A DNA stretch of 64,000 nucleotides, taken from NCBI GenBank assembly GCA_029449245.1, contig JANATF010000009.1:1178001-1242000 (forward strand). The letters are read 5' to 3'. The DNA comes from Mortierella alpina. Lineage: Eukaryota; Mortierellomycota; Mortierellomycetes; Mortierellales; Mortierellaceae. This document shows positions 46,370-56,801 of the stretch, piece by piece. The position numbers and the translations under genes are program-made. The first letter of the stretch is position 1, and the number at the start of each line of letters is the position of its first letter. Under the pieces are notes generated by a model, which saw only the letters and a list, made by a program, of their open reading frames with translations, did no database searches and was not told where the DNA came from.

Positions 46370-46689
46370 AAGTCAGGGAAAGAAAATGATAGGAGGCTCC
46401 ACGGGCACCCTTTCTGACAATGCCCCCCATACCCACCACTTTTGTTGGAAACGAGCCATACTCCCCACTTTCTGCCAATAGGACCCTTTTCCATGCAGCA
46501 GGTGTAATGCAATAGTTTGCGGTAGACAAAATAAATCAGCGAATATGGCTCTCTCTACTTCAACGCGAAGTATACTATAGTAGTGGCCCATGTATTTTCC
46601 CGTGGATTGAAAGCACCTTCGATAATGATATGCCCGACAAATCCGAGTTTTGGATCCAAGAATGTGATCAATCCATGCTAGGAGATAAT

Positions 46690-47500
46690 CCCAGCGAGCC
46701 AAAAAAATACCCACTGGGACCCATACTGGAGAGCGGAGAATTGGCCCAAGTCAGAGACAGTCGCCAAGGCCATGGCATCTGTCTCGACCGTCGCTGTCAT
46801 GGGTGGACATGATGGCGAGTATTGACCAGGCACACTCGATTAGGAAGGAGGCGGCTGGGATGCTGCAAGGGTTTGAGCTGAGCAACGCTTGGTTCAGGGA
46901 CGCCAGACGCGTCGGCTCAGAATGAGCAAATGTTGGAAGCGGGTCTGTGCTGATGAGAAGCGCCACGTCAAAGGGCTGTCCGCAGGTAAGGCTTTCTTAT
47001 TCTCCAGGCGTTAGAGCTATATGTGATGTTCTTGTCAAACAGCATAAGCCAAACTTCAAATTGGGTTATGTATATAGATCCCCAGGATTCTCCGCCGGCT
47101 ACTTTCTCCGGGAACAATGGCCCTGGTCATGGTGGGTCGTCGGCTGTTCTGCCGATCATGCTGATTGGGGACGCTGGCATATGCCTTGGTTCCGGGCTGA
47201 AAGCCATAGTCGGCAAGGGGGCAGTAAGAAGTGGGCGCACCGCCGGCAATATTTCCCGGTCGCGATTTTCGATGAATTCGCGCGTCACGCGTCTGCTTCT
47301 ACTGCTCCCAGGAGATGCAACTGGTGCGGTCGAAGCATGTCAAGGGTCAGGCGATCAGGAAGGTGGGTGTCCATGGGACGATTGAGTGCACCAACCTTGA
47401 CTGCGTCGCGGTCAAGGGTCGCTATACTATCCGCCCATGGGACACGCACGCGTCGGCTCATTGCCCTCAGTGGCGTGGCCATCCTGACTCGCCCTGTGCT
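46690..47500 (+). pseudogene. Third Fanzor-related fragment
   Basis: Pieces in all three frames match the C-terminal part of the 24.2-29.8 kb gene in the same order: YWRAENWPKSETVAKAM (about 46720), SIRKEAAGMLQGFE (about 46835), a preserved intron donor (GTAAGG, 46985), LPIMLIGDAGICLGSG (about 47152), FDEFARHASASTAPRRCNWC (about 47267), VGVHGTIECTNLDC (about 47362) and a RuvC-III remnant IRPWDTHASAH (about 47430). The fragment has no open frame and is much more diverged than the second locus, so it is an older copy. Confidence 0.7.
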
Positions 47501-47734
47501 CCTGACCATTTCAGCGACCATGCAATTCTGACCTCGACACTAATCATATCAGCGCCATCTCTGGTCTCCCTTTTATGTCGCCCAGATCCATGCCGATGCG
47601 AGGGCAACCGCCGACAGCGTGGGGCTGAGTTTGGTAAGAATATTGTGGTTAGAAATCAACGGTCGCATGTGGACATGACCGTGTGGACACTAGCCGTTTG
47701 TGAGTTTGTTTTGGCTTAGATACTATAAGTGCGC

Positions 47735-49513
47735 TCAAGAAGGTGCGGAGGAAATGGTAGCGCCTACATAAAAATACTGCAGTTTTTTTAGCTGCCGTAA
47801 ACGGGTATAGATAATTCCTTCTTCTTCTTCTGTCAACGGTGGCGAACTGTACGAGACAGTGCTTGCGCTGATATAGAGTGACTTTAAATCTTGACAGACC
47901 CATGGCCTGGGTACTGATTCTGTAGTTGCACTTGCTGGTAAACCATCTTTTGCCAAGTCCCTTGCGCTCCCTTCGATATGGACCCCAAGGTGAATATCCT
48001 CTTGATCCTGATGCGACGAACTGTCGATACTCCCATTGCTCATATCATTCCGCCAACGCTCACCTCCAAATCTCCTCTCATCCGCTTGTTGAACTCTATC
48101 GTCGTGGTCACCTGTAGCACAAGCCGTATCCCCGTCCTCGCTCGGTATCCGCACGTCCTCAACAAATAAATACGGCGCCTGAAAATACTCGAGCCTCGGA
48201 CAAGACTCTAGTACCTCTCTCGCCATCGCGCTCGTCACCTTGGTCGCACACGCCACCAGCAACAGTGTCTTCAAAGTCCTGAAGTGCCCCCTCAGACTCT
48301 TGAATGCCAGAGGTCCAAAATCCACGTTACGGAAGACAAGCCGCTCAAGACTGCGTGTCCTCCTTGCCGATCCTACTGCAGTACCATCACCAGGCTTACT
48401 TATGCTGCTGCTGTTACTACTACCCCCCGCAGCCGAGGGTGAGACAGGCGAGATCCCTGCATCGGCGTCAAGTAGCTGCGCAAGCGAGTAGTCTGTCGGA
48501 AAGTGGGTCACACAGCTCGAGATTTCGAGCGACGTCAAGAATGGCCATGTGTTGGTAGCCAACAAGCTCGAGAAGTGCAATACGAACGGGTCCGGAAACG
48601 TGAATGCCTCCCAGATCAACGACCGGAGCTCCTGACAGGGTTGGATCCAGAGTGTGAGCTGAAGATCCAGTGGGAGGTCGATGATCCAAGAGACGCGCAG
48701 ACTCTGAACCTTACAGGACGATCCCTTCGTCGTGGATGATCCTAAAGGGGCTACCATCGATGAATAGCCCGTCGATAGTGATGATGTTGATGTTCCTGAC
48801 GGAAGTGCCGGTAAATGGCTCATGGACGACTGGGGTGACTCTTGCGCTGGGACCTGAGGCGAGGTGGACGGTGCGGCCACCCAGGGCACTGCTGGGTTGG
48901 GAGCGATCCCGACGTTTATTTCTTTTTTGATCATCAAGCACTCGAGAATGAGTGTGTATGCGCCTTGGCTTGCTCTCCAGAAGTGTCCCAGCGACGACCC
49001 GTAGACCGTAACCCTCCTACAGGCCAAGTGCTTTAAATGAAGTTTTTGACCCGCGCTTTTGGCCGTCCTCTCCTTTCCGTTCTCCTCATACTCCTGCTCT
49101 GCTAAGGTCATCAGAAACTCTGGTGGTGGCATCATATCCTCAAGGATCATGGTCCGCAGCGTCGGACGGTTTTGTCGCACGAGTGCCGCAATCTTGTCCC
49201 ACACCTTGCGTCCGTCAATGTCGGTCTTTGTGATATGGATGCGCTCAAGACGACCATAGCGATCAACGGACTGGAAATGCTTTAAGGATACGATATGCAG
49301 GAAAGCAAGGGAGCGGACGAGATGGGCATGTCGACGAAGCTGAACATCTGCGCAGACGGAATGGATGCCCGCAATGCGGACATCTCGCCAGCGCAGAGGT
49401 AGGAATGTCGCATGCCAGGTTTTGCAGACACAAAGACATGAGGCAAGATCATCCAGGTCGAGGAACAGGCCGACGGTGGCCAGAATCTCTGGGAGACAAA
49501 GGGCTTGCACCAT
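47735..49513 (-). CDS. F-box protein with LRR-like C-terminal region
   Basis: 592 residues, single exon, from ATG at 49513 (the open frame extends upstream without an ATG). An F-box occupies residues 5-45 (L-P-E-I-L-A-T-V-G-L-F-L-D-L-D-D-L-A-S-C, then V-C-K-T-W-H). The remainder has irregular leucine-rich segments (HLKHLACRRV, LTSLEISSCV, LVFRNVDFGP, FRTLKTLLLVAC, RLEYFQAPYLF, LKSLYISAST) separated by Ser/Gly-rich and acidic inserts. F-box proteins of this design present substrates to SCF ubiquitin ligases and are numerous in Mortierella. The stop is about 235 bp from the third Fanzor relic. Confidence 0.85.
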   Translation of the reverse strand: MVQALCLPEILATVGLFLDLDDLASCLCVCKTWHATFLPLRWRDVRIAGIHSVCADVQLRRHAHLVRSLAFLHIVSLKHFQSVDRYGRLERIHITKTDIDGRKVWDKIAALVRQNRPTLRTMILEDMMPPPEFLMTLAEQEYEENGKERTAKSAGQKLHLKHLACRRVTVYGSSLGHFWRASQGAYTLILECLMIKKEINVGIAPNPAVPWVAAPSTSPQVPAQESPQSSMSHLPALPSGTSTSSLSTGYSSMVAPLGSSTTKGSSCKVQSLRVSWIIDLPLDLQLTLWIQPCQELRSLIWEAFTFPDPFVLHFSSLLATNTWPFLTSLEISSCVTHFPTDYSLAQLLDADAGISPVSPSAAGGSSNSSSISKPGDGTAVGSARRTRSLERLVFRNVDFGPLAFKSLRGHFRTLKTLLLVACATKVTSAMAREVLESCPRLEYFQAPYLFVEDVRIPSEDGDTACATGDHDDRVQQADERRFGGERWRNDMSNGSIDSSSHQDQEDIHLGVHIEGSARDLAKDGLPASATTESVPRPWVCQDLKSLYISASTVSYSSPPLTEEEEGIIYTRLRQLKKLQYFYVGATISSAPS

Positions 49514-49664
49514 GGAACTGATGCTGGTGGTAAGAGGAAGAATGAGGAGACGAGGCACGACAGCAACGCCGGCAGGATAAAAAGGGTGCTAATTCGTATT
49601 TTATTCAATTTGGGGAAATACTGCTACAGAATAGATAATGAAAAAAAAGTGGAAGAGCTGGAGA

Positions 49665-50752
49665 TCAGACACGGCTGGTCAGGGCAGCATGGGCCTCAGC
49701 AAGCTGCGCCTCAAGCTGGGCAATGCGAGCCGTCTGCTCAGCATCCTTGGTAACAAAGCCGTTCTTTTCCGTCTCGAGGATTGCAATCTTCATGTTGAGC
49801 GCGTTGTTGGCCGACTCGAGGTCCGAGACCTTAGCCTCAAGGCCCTCGAGCTTGATCAGCTTCTTCATACGCGAACGACGGGCTGCATCCGTGTTCTTGG
49901 CGCGCTTAGCGACAATCTCCTCGGCTTCCTCTTCGGGCGTCAGCTTACGCTTCTTAGAACCCTTGACCTTGACGGGAGCAGGGGACGACTCGGGAGAGGG
50001 AGAGACTGAGACTGAACGCGAGACGGCAGGCGTAGAACAAGCCGAGGAGAACCCCTTCTCCTCGGGTTCGGCCTTGGGAGCAAGGACTGGCGAGTCGACA
50101 GTCTGAGGGGTGGGCATGGACAAAGCCGAGGGTGCGGAGGCTCCCAGGGCAGCCTGGGCCATGACGGCTGATTCGAGCTCAGCCGACCAGGGGATGTTGA
50201 GGGCAGCAGCGGCCTGCTGGACAGCCGTCGAAGTCAGAGAGGGGATCGTGGGAAGAGAAGCCTTAAGCTCGACAGGCGAGATGGGCATGTCGGCGTCAGC
50301 AGACAAGGCAGGGAACGCCATAGCCATGTCGAAAAGCGAAGGGCTAACCGCCGATCCAAACGAGTTAAAGCCGAGAACGGGCGAGTCCTCGGGAGCCGAG
50401 AACGGGCTGGACGAGATAGAGGATTCGTCGCTCGAGAGGGCTCCAAAAGAGAGATCTGTCGCGAGCCACTCATCAAAGCCGTTGCCGGAAGCAGAGGTTG
50501 GTGCGGCAAAGATGTCGCTGCTGTTGCTGTCGTCGACGCACGGCGCGTTCTTGCCAACTAGATGATCCCAGAGTAACAAAAAGATATCAGGAGTTAATCA
50601 AGCTGCAGGCGTGTATTTCTTTCGTGACAAAAATAGGACAACCAAGACAACAGACACCTACGCTGGGCAAGAGCAGACTCCAAGGCGTCTGCCGACTTTG
50701 ATAACTTTGCGTTGGCCGTATCAAACATGGAGAAATCGATTGCGATAGCCAT
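49665..50752 (-). CDS. GCN4: Gcn4/CpcA-type bZIP transcription factor
   Basis: Two exons (50662-50752 and 49665-50557 on the minus strand) encode 327 residues. The basic region K-R-A-K-N-T-D-A-A-R-R-S-R is the Gcn4/CPC1/CpcA signature, followed by a leucine zipper with hydrophobic heptads and an additional C-terminal coiled segment. Proline and acidic/aromatic clusters in the N-terminal half (F-D-E-W-L, PFSAPEDSPVLGF) fit activation and turnover motifs. Gcn4 activates amino-acid biosynthesis genes during starvation. The leader on the minus strand is long and contains short uORFs. The gene is tandem with the F-box gene, 151 bp apart. Confidence 0.85.
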
Positions 50753-50838
50753 TCTTTTTTTTGGTATGGGTTTTTTGGATACGATTATGGGGAAAAGATA
50801 TTCAAATAGATTGGGTAGTTCAAAGGTAAAGATGAAAT

Positions 50839-50940
50839 TTAGGACTGTAAGGGGAGTAAGGCGAGGTCTACTACTACGATAATGCTTTTTGCTTGGATAA
50901 TGTCAATAATTGAGCTGGGGATGATAATTGGGGAAACCAT
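50839..50940 (-). promoter_or_regulatory. Candidate uORF 1 in the bZIP leader (33 codons)
   Basis: ATG at 50940 to TAA at 50839, 87 bases before the main ATG if the leader is unspliced. Gcn4 homologues are known for uORF-controlled translation. Confidence 0.4.
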
Positions 50941-51123
50941 TTTGAAGGGCTGTTGTATGGGTGTTGAACCGTAAAAGGTTGTGAAGTGTATTGTTAAAGG
51001 TGGAAGGTTGGGTTATTGTTGTTGTATGTTGTAAGTTCCGAAGGATGTTAGAACGTGCTTGTTGTTTGCGTTGTAAAGTGTTCTGGTGCGAAGTGTTGAA
51101 AAGTGTACGAAGGGTACAGGCGT

Positions 51124-51144
51124 TTAAGCGGAGAAAGAGGCCAT
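51124..51144 (-). promoter_or_regulatory. Candidate uORF 2 in the bZIP leader (6 codons)
   Basis: ATG GCC TCT TTC TCC GCT TAA (M-A-S-F-S-A), about 370 bases upstream of the main ATG. Very short uORFs are typical of this gene family, but the transcript start is unknown. Confidence 0.4.
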
Positions 51145-52731
51145 CTTGGGCAACGTGGGAAGGTGAAAGTGGGTAAGGGTAAAGAAAATAGGGGCAGAAA
51201 AAAGAAGTGGAGAATACGTCCACAAGAATAAAGACTTTAGTGTTAAAAACGACGTTGGAATAGGGTGCAGCAAGGCTGTAAGGCGTTGAAGGGTGGAGGA
51301 GCTGTGGGGATGAAGGTGAGTTCAAAGTAAAGAGAAGAGAAGAAGAAAGGAAAACGTTCGGGAGGTGCGATAAAACGGCAGATGAGATGGCGGACCCCAA
51401 AAATTGCGATGATTCATCTCTGTTGACACTTGAGGGGCACACAAGCCCAGATGTGACGGGTGGAGATGCACCAATCGCAAGTAAACCCAGAAACACTTTG
51501 GTACCTTTTTCCATCAAGTATCTGCAGCACCCATCCCGGCACCAAAAGAATATATACTGTACATGGTCACCGTAGACTAGACTACATGTGGACAGCATCT
51601 GTCGGGAACCGACGCTATAACCATGATAGTCTATTGAATACTGTAGCTATAATAGTCGAGTCGACTGTAGTCTATGTCAAAAAGCACCAGCAAAGTGCTG
51701 CAGAGATCCAGAACGTACTTTGCCTTGGTAAAACTTTAAAAGTTCAAAAGGGCGTTTTGTCTGGAGCGAAGAGCAACTGCACTACAGTATTATAGTAGGA
51801 GCGACTTGAGACACGTCGCATGCCGGTGCGGTTCTGGACATACTCAGACCAAAAACTCGCTTGCACCATGAAAAGAGCCGATATGGTGCCACAACCCGCT
51901 TGTGGCTCGTGCGTCCCTGGCAGTGTACATGGACAGTACAGAGGAGTCTTGATGCTGTATGTAGGCGGACTGCAGATAGAAGAGCAGGTACTAATTGCTG
52001 ACGGGATGAGTATGCCTTTCTCTGATCCTAGTTGCGATCTGAACACTCCACTCTCGTTGCGTGGGCGATGTTACGAAAAGTCGTACTGAATTCCCGCACC
52101 CTTTCCGTAATGGTGTCTGCGCTGTGCTTCTGTTGGCAATGACTTCTGGCAACTCCTGCGCCTTTTGCCCAGTGTCTTATGCTTTGTACATGTAACTCCC
52201 TGGCCGAGGTGTAGCCTCAAAAAATACGGCGGAGGTAAGGCAACAACTTCCTGGAGATAGACCCCTGCTGTAAACTGCTAATTGTGGGGACAATTTCTCG
52301 GATAACTTCAGGCTTGTGACCGCATCAGATTCATCCTCAATTGCGCAGGCAATCATCTTCCACAGGGATATCTGGACTTGGCCATGGCGCGTGTTCCCCT
52401 GGTGCCTCGAAAGTGAGAGCGAATGAAATGTAGAAAGGCCACATCAAGGAGTTATAATACCTTGGACTGGGAATCTTCTTTTGCTTCACCATATGGAACG
52501 GATAAACCCTGCGAGGTATAAAACGGGAGCCACACCGACCAACTAAAATATCTTCTCTTCTTCGTATTCAAGGTAGCATCCCGTTCCACCCTCTTTCGTG
52601 TTTGCGACTCCTTCGATTCTACAGTACCCTCCAAATTTGAGATAGACCACCATGTTCTGCCAAACTAACTCATCTTGCCTCACTCTCCTATGTTGACCGC
52701 TCGTTTTGCAATCAGATAACGAGCTGTAAAA
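51145..52731. other. Intergenic, no gene supported
   Basis: The first part is probably bZIP leader and promoter on the minus strand. The frame at 51820-52089 has no recognisable features. A TATA-like sequence (TATAAAA at 52517) lies about 215 bp before the next ATG. Confidence 0.35.
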
Positions 52732-53069
52732 ATGGTCAAGGTGATTCTCCTGCTGACAACTCTCTTCGCGAGCGCTGTAGTGGCGACCGATTACTACTAC
52801 GTCGCAATTTCAATAATGCAGGCACATTTGAAGAGCTTCAGGTTCCAAGAACCAAAAGATATTGTGTCTGCTTGAGAAATACTCAGACCGCCAGGATCAA
52901 GAACTTCAGTGGATCAGATGTCAGACTATTCTCGAGCACCGATTGCACCGGGAAGTATTCTAAGGTTGCCGATGATGCCTATAATGCCCAATGGGCCAAC
53001 AGCATGTCATACGGAAGGTCTGGCATCTCCTCTAAAGGTCCTGATGGCTGCTCCAACTTGTGGAAATAA
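52732..53069 (+). pseudogene. Small secreted protein, frameshifted
   Basis: ATG at 52732 starts a signal-peptide-like sequence (M-V-K-V-I-L-L-L-T-T-L-F-A-S-A-V-V-A-T). The coding sense then moves to another frame near 52790-52800 (RRNFNNAGTFEELQVP) and continues with cysteines (RYCVCLRNTQ, DCTGKYSK, GCSNLWK) to a stop at 53069. No GT-AG intron fits the shift, so a small indel is likely; a sequencing error is possible. Mature length would be about 90 residues. Confidence 0.5.
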
Positions 53070-54661
53070 TTTATCCGCCACAATCAACCTCCATCCACCT
53101 CAATAAAATCATCGTAGACGACCGGTTGTCGTAGCCTCTACTTTTACCATACAGGTGATACCATGGTGAGTGCAAAGATATAAACTGACAGCCATGTTAT
53201 AATAGTTAATGTGACATCCCCCCGCAAGAAAGATCACCTTTGGTGTCAGTAAATGGCCGCCACTTACATGTAACGTGAGGCCCTACAGATCTACGGCTGG
53301 AGTGCAGTGCCAAAGCCCTCTAGACACCACTTTTAGTAGTTCTAACAAGCAAAGAGGCTGAGTAATGAGCCATTTAAGATAAAGGCAGCTAGACCGTACT
53401 CAAAATCGTACCTGTTCAAGAAAAACGCAGACAGCATGGTTTCGTAAAGATCTACGATAAATGTAGTGAGACGCTCAGGATATCATCTATTCTAAATTTA
53501 GAGACACGCTCAGGATATTCATACTGAGAGTATATACTGGACCCGACGCCCTATCAGTCTATAGCTAGAGGGCAGTGCCTCAAGCTCATTCGAACACCAG
53601 CTCTTATGCCTCACATGCCTGCAGAGGAGTGACGAAGTGATTTCTTTTTTGATCTAGTGGTTCGAGACGTTGAGAAGTGGTCTGAGCGTAAAATCTTTTT
53701 TTTTTAAATGTTGATGAACGCGGCAGGAACTGGATGGATGTAGCGAAATCAAAAGAGGGGAAAATGAAGACGGAAAGGTAGAGCTTTTGGAAGAGACTGA
53801 AAGGCGTGGATGAGGAGTGGAGAGGCACTGGATAGGTGCAGCAGAAACTCCAGCGCAACATCTAACCAACCTGTGACAGCACCAAAACGCGACCATGCTG
53901 ATTACTTAGAAACAAAATTGTCGGCTCCTCATGTGCTATTGTAGCAATCAATACCAACCACAGCTTCCTTAATACCAGTGTTACCCAGTCATCATAACCA
54001 GATCATCGTGCTATTATAAGTGGAGTGGGTTGACGTTTACACTGCGATTATTCGCAACTGGTGAATGGTTCTGATAAGGTATGGTCCCGTTGGCATGGAG
54101 TGCAGCACTGCTTTAGTCAGTTCAACCTATGAAGGAGATATGGCTGTTCTGAAGGCACCTGCAACTCTCAACCAGCGTGCTAGTCTGTGGGGCAACCTTC
54201 GTTATTGTATGTGTGCTTTAGACCCCTCGCGCTCTGGTACATATGCAAACTCAGAGAAAAGAATGTCATCCCCTGCTGGCGCAAGATGAGGATGGATATA
54301 GCACGCGGTTGTTTCCCTGTTTGGCCAATATACATGACGAGTAACAGCTAATAGTGTGGGGGTCAACGCCTCATTTGCAATAGTAAATACAGACAGCATA
54401 CAGATCTAGGGCCCATGATTTCCGCGTTTCACTAGGAGCTCCTTCATTTCCATCACTCGAGAACGAGTTGGCACGGGGACTCTGAAAATATTTTCTCGTC
54501 ATATACTCGTCTCCGCCGTTATCCCAAGCCAAAAAGAAGCCATTTCACCCTCATCTAGATGAAGTCATGTCATATTATCAAGTTATTCTGACTTTTGAGC
54601 ATGTCATTCTATCTTTTGGGCAATGTCATTTTAAGAAAAAAAAAAAGGGAGAACCTATTCG
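53070..54661. other. No gene supported
   Basis: AT-rich DNA with two similar sentences around 53500-53530 (ACGCTCAGGATAT twice) but no coding evidence on either strand. Confidence 0.35.
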
Positions 54662-55446
54662 CACGCACAAAACCCATGTAAACTACTTTTTTACCCTGCT
54701 GCTTCAAAAGTAACGATGGAGACTCCAAAATATATCAGAACACGTCTCTTCGCGCTGTCTCTCTGTTGACAATCCTCAAGTTGTCTTCAGGCCGCTAGTC
54801 ATATGAAAAAATCACTTTTTTGAGCGTGGAGGGATGGTAGGAGTAGATATTTGGAAACAAACGTGCGGTGATGGGGCTAGGGACGTCGGGCGTCGTGGCC
54901 AACGTGAAAAAAGAGGAATTGTGTTAAGAGGATCGCCGTTGGCGAGAAGAAAAAGAAAAATGACTTTGTATGGGTTTTGTAGGGGGTTGCCATGCAATAT
55001 TGACAACCCAGGTTGCCGAATAGGTTATCCTCGTCGGATGCTACTTAAAATGACATGTCATGTCAGTTTATCTTTTGGGATAACCTATTCGGCAACCTGG
55101 GTTGTCAATATTGCATGGCAACCCCCTACAAAACCCATACAAAGTCATTTTTCTTTTTCTTCTCGCCAACGGCGATCCTCTTAACACAATTCCTCTTTTT
55201 TCACGTTGGCCACGACGCCCGACGTCCCTAGCCCCATCACCGCACGTTTGTTTCCAAATATCTACTCCTACCATCCCTCCACGCTCAAAAAAGTGATTTT
55301 TTCATATGACTAGCGGCCTGAAGACAACTTGAGGATTGTCAACAGAGAGACAGCGCGAAGAGACGTGTTCTGATATATTTTGGAGTCTCCATCGTTACTT
55401 TTGAAGCAGCAGGGTAAAAAAGTAGTTTACATGGGTTTTGTGCGTG
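54662..55446. repeat. 785-bp inverted repeat (369-bp arms, 47-bp centre)
   Basis: Left arm 54662-55030 pairs with right arm 55078-55446 without gaps about centre 55054; conceptual translations of the two arms are identical over more than 60 residues, so the match is essentially perfect. The spacer 55031-55077 is AT-rich. No transposase frame is inside; it could be a foldback transposon or a recently formed palindrome. Confidence 0.9.
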
Positions 55447-55474
55447 GGTTGTCAAAATTGCATGACAACCCGGG

Positions 55475-56455
55475 TTGTCAGTTATAGATTGGAACAACAT
55501 ATATACACACGGGTGTGTATCTATATATACACGGGGGCGTGTTTATATGTTCATGTCGGGTGTATGCAACACGGAAAACCTGGATGCACAGGGATGTGTA
55601 TGGCTGAATACACTGGGGTGTGTATGGAAGCGTGTCCTGAGAAAACCCCTTTAGATACACACCCCTACTCCTACCTCTACCCTTTTTTCGCCCAAAGCAT
55701 GCCTCCATGTATTGATAATGGCTATGCCGGCTATCCTTGTGAATAAGAGCCCGAACGACTCTCACATAGGTTTAGAATGGCAAGAGTATTATTGTAGAGA
55801 GCAATAACTCCATGAGTGAGATTGATTTTCCTTTCTCCATGACATCCTGCGCTTGAAATTGATGTGGAGCGCCAATCAACCAGCCATTGAAGTGCTGTAA
55901 TACATCCATTGATCCACAACAGACCAGCCTGAAAGCGAAACGGTGACCAAAAGCAAGGTTGATTGATATTCTTGCTGGTAGCTACGGGCTCCCGTGTCAT
56001 GCCAATCATACCGTCACTCTTCGCGTAGGACTGTGGGGATACGCGCGCGCGTGAGGAGGAAAAGACACAAGTGACGCAGAACATTAGGAGCAATTACCGT
56101 GAATCTTTGATTTATGAAAACCGTGGCCGTTACAGAGGAGACAGTGGAGAGCTATGGTAATATAAGATGAAGCCATTGCCTAGGGATCCAAACCCATATA
56201 ACGCGCTGCTTAGGCATTCATATCACCCTCGAGTCGCATTTCATCACCATTTTCATGAAAAACAAAGTAGGGGAGGTGTGTATCTAAAAGGGTTTTCACA
56301 GGACACGCTTCCATACACCCCCCTGTGTGTTCAGCCATGCACACCCCCGTGTATGTATCTTTTCACCTAAGAAAAAATTATATACACGGAGGGGCGTGTA
56401 TATACAGATACACACCCATGTGCATGTATGTTCTTCCTTATAGATTGTCCCTTAT
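55475..56455. mobile_element. About 1-kb element with imperfect long inverted ends
   Basis: The left end (55475-55675) and right end (56270-56455) are imperfect inverted repeats of about 190 bp. Shared blocks include TATAGATTG outer ends, GGTGTGTATCT, and AAGCGTGTCCT next to a GATACACACC block. Each arm contains several small palindromes of the form ATACAC-GGGG-GTGTAT. A 120-codon minus-strand frame at 55731-56093 lies in the centre with no recognised domain. It directly precedes the tRNA-Leu gene. Confidence 0.6.
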
Positions 56456-56513
56456 CTTTTCCCTCCCGTTCCCCGCCCAAAATGATTTTCTTTTGCACCA
56501 GACAAAAGAATAT

Positions 56514-56596
56514 TGAAGAGAGTGGGATTTGAACCCACGCCTACGAATAGACCGCGGCCTTAACGCGGCGCCTTAGACCAACTCGGCCATCTCTCC
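56514..56596 (-). tRNA. tRNA-Leu (anticodon AAG)
   Basis: Read on the minus strand the 83-nt sequence folds as a type II tRNA: acceptor GGAGAGA with TCTCTTC, D arm GCCGAGTTGGTCTAAGGC, anticodon stem CCGCG/CGCGG with loop TTAAGGC (anticodon AAG at 56559-56561), variable arm, T arm GTGGG-TTCAAAT-CCCAC, discriminator A at 56514. No intron. It decodes CUU/CUC leucine codons. Confidence 0.95.
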
Positions 56597-56652
56597 ATAT
56601 GAGATTCGGAGAATTAGCTCTTCCCATCAGCCATCAGACACTTTTAGTCAAT

Positions 56653-56745
56653 TAGAGAGGGTTAATATGTTCATTTAGAAAATTCGTTCAATTAAAGAGG
56701 GTTAATCTGTTAATTTAGAGAAATCCATTCAATTAGGGATTGCCC
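56653..56745 (+). repeat. Tandem AT-rich repeat beside the tRNA
   Basis: Two and a half units of about 42-46 bp starting TCAATTAGAGAGGGTTAAT and TCAATTAAAGAGGGTTAAT, with a third partial TCAATTAGGG. Confidence 0.7.
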
Positions 56746-56801
56746 TGCGAGCATGGAGACGCAAAGGATAGGATGGAAGGAAGCAATAGAGATGGTGAAC
56801 C

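Noticed and set aside
51820-52089. 89-codon open frame
   Set aside because: No start context, domain or codon bias that would separate it from background.
54834-55274. Two mirrored ORFs of 60-116 codons in the palindrome
   Set aside because: They exist only because the arms are inverted copies; no protein-like features.
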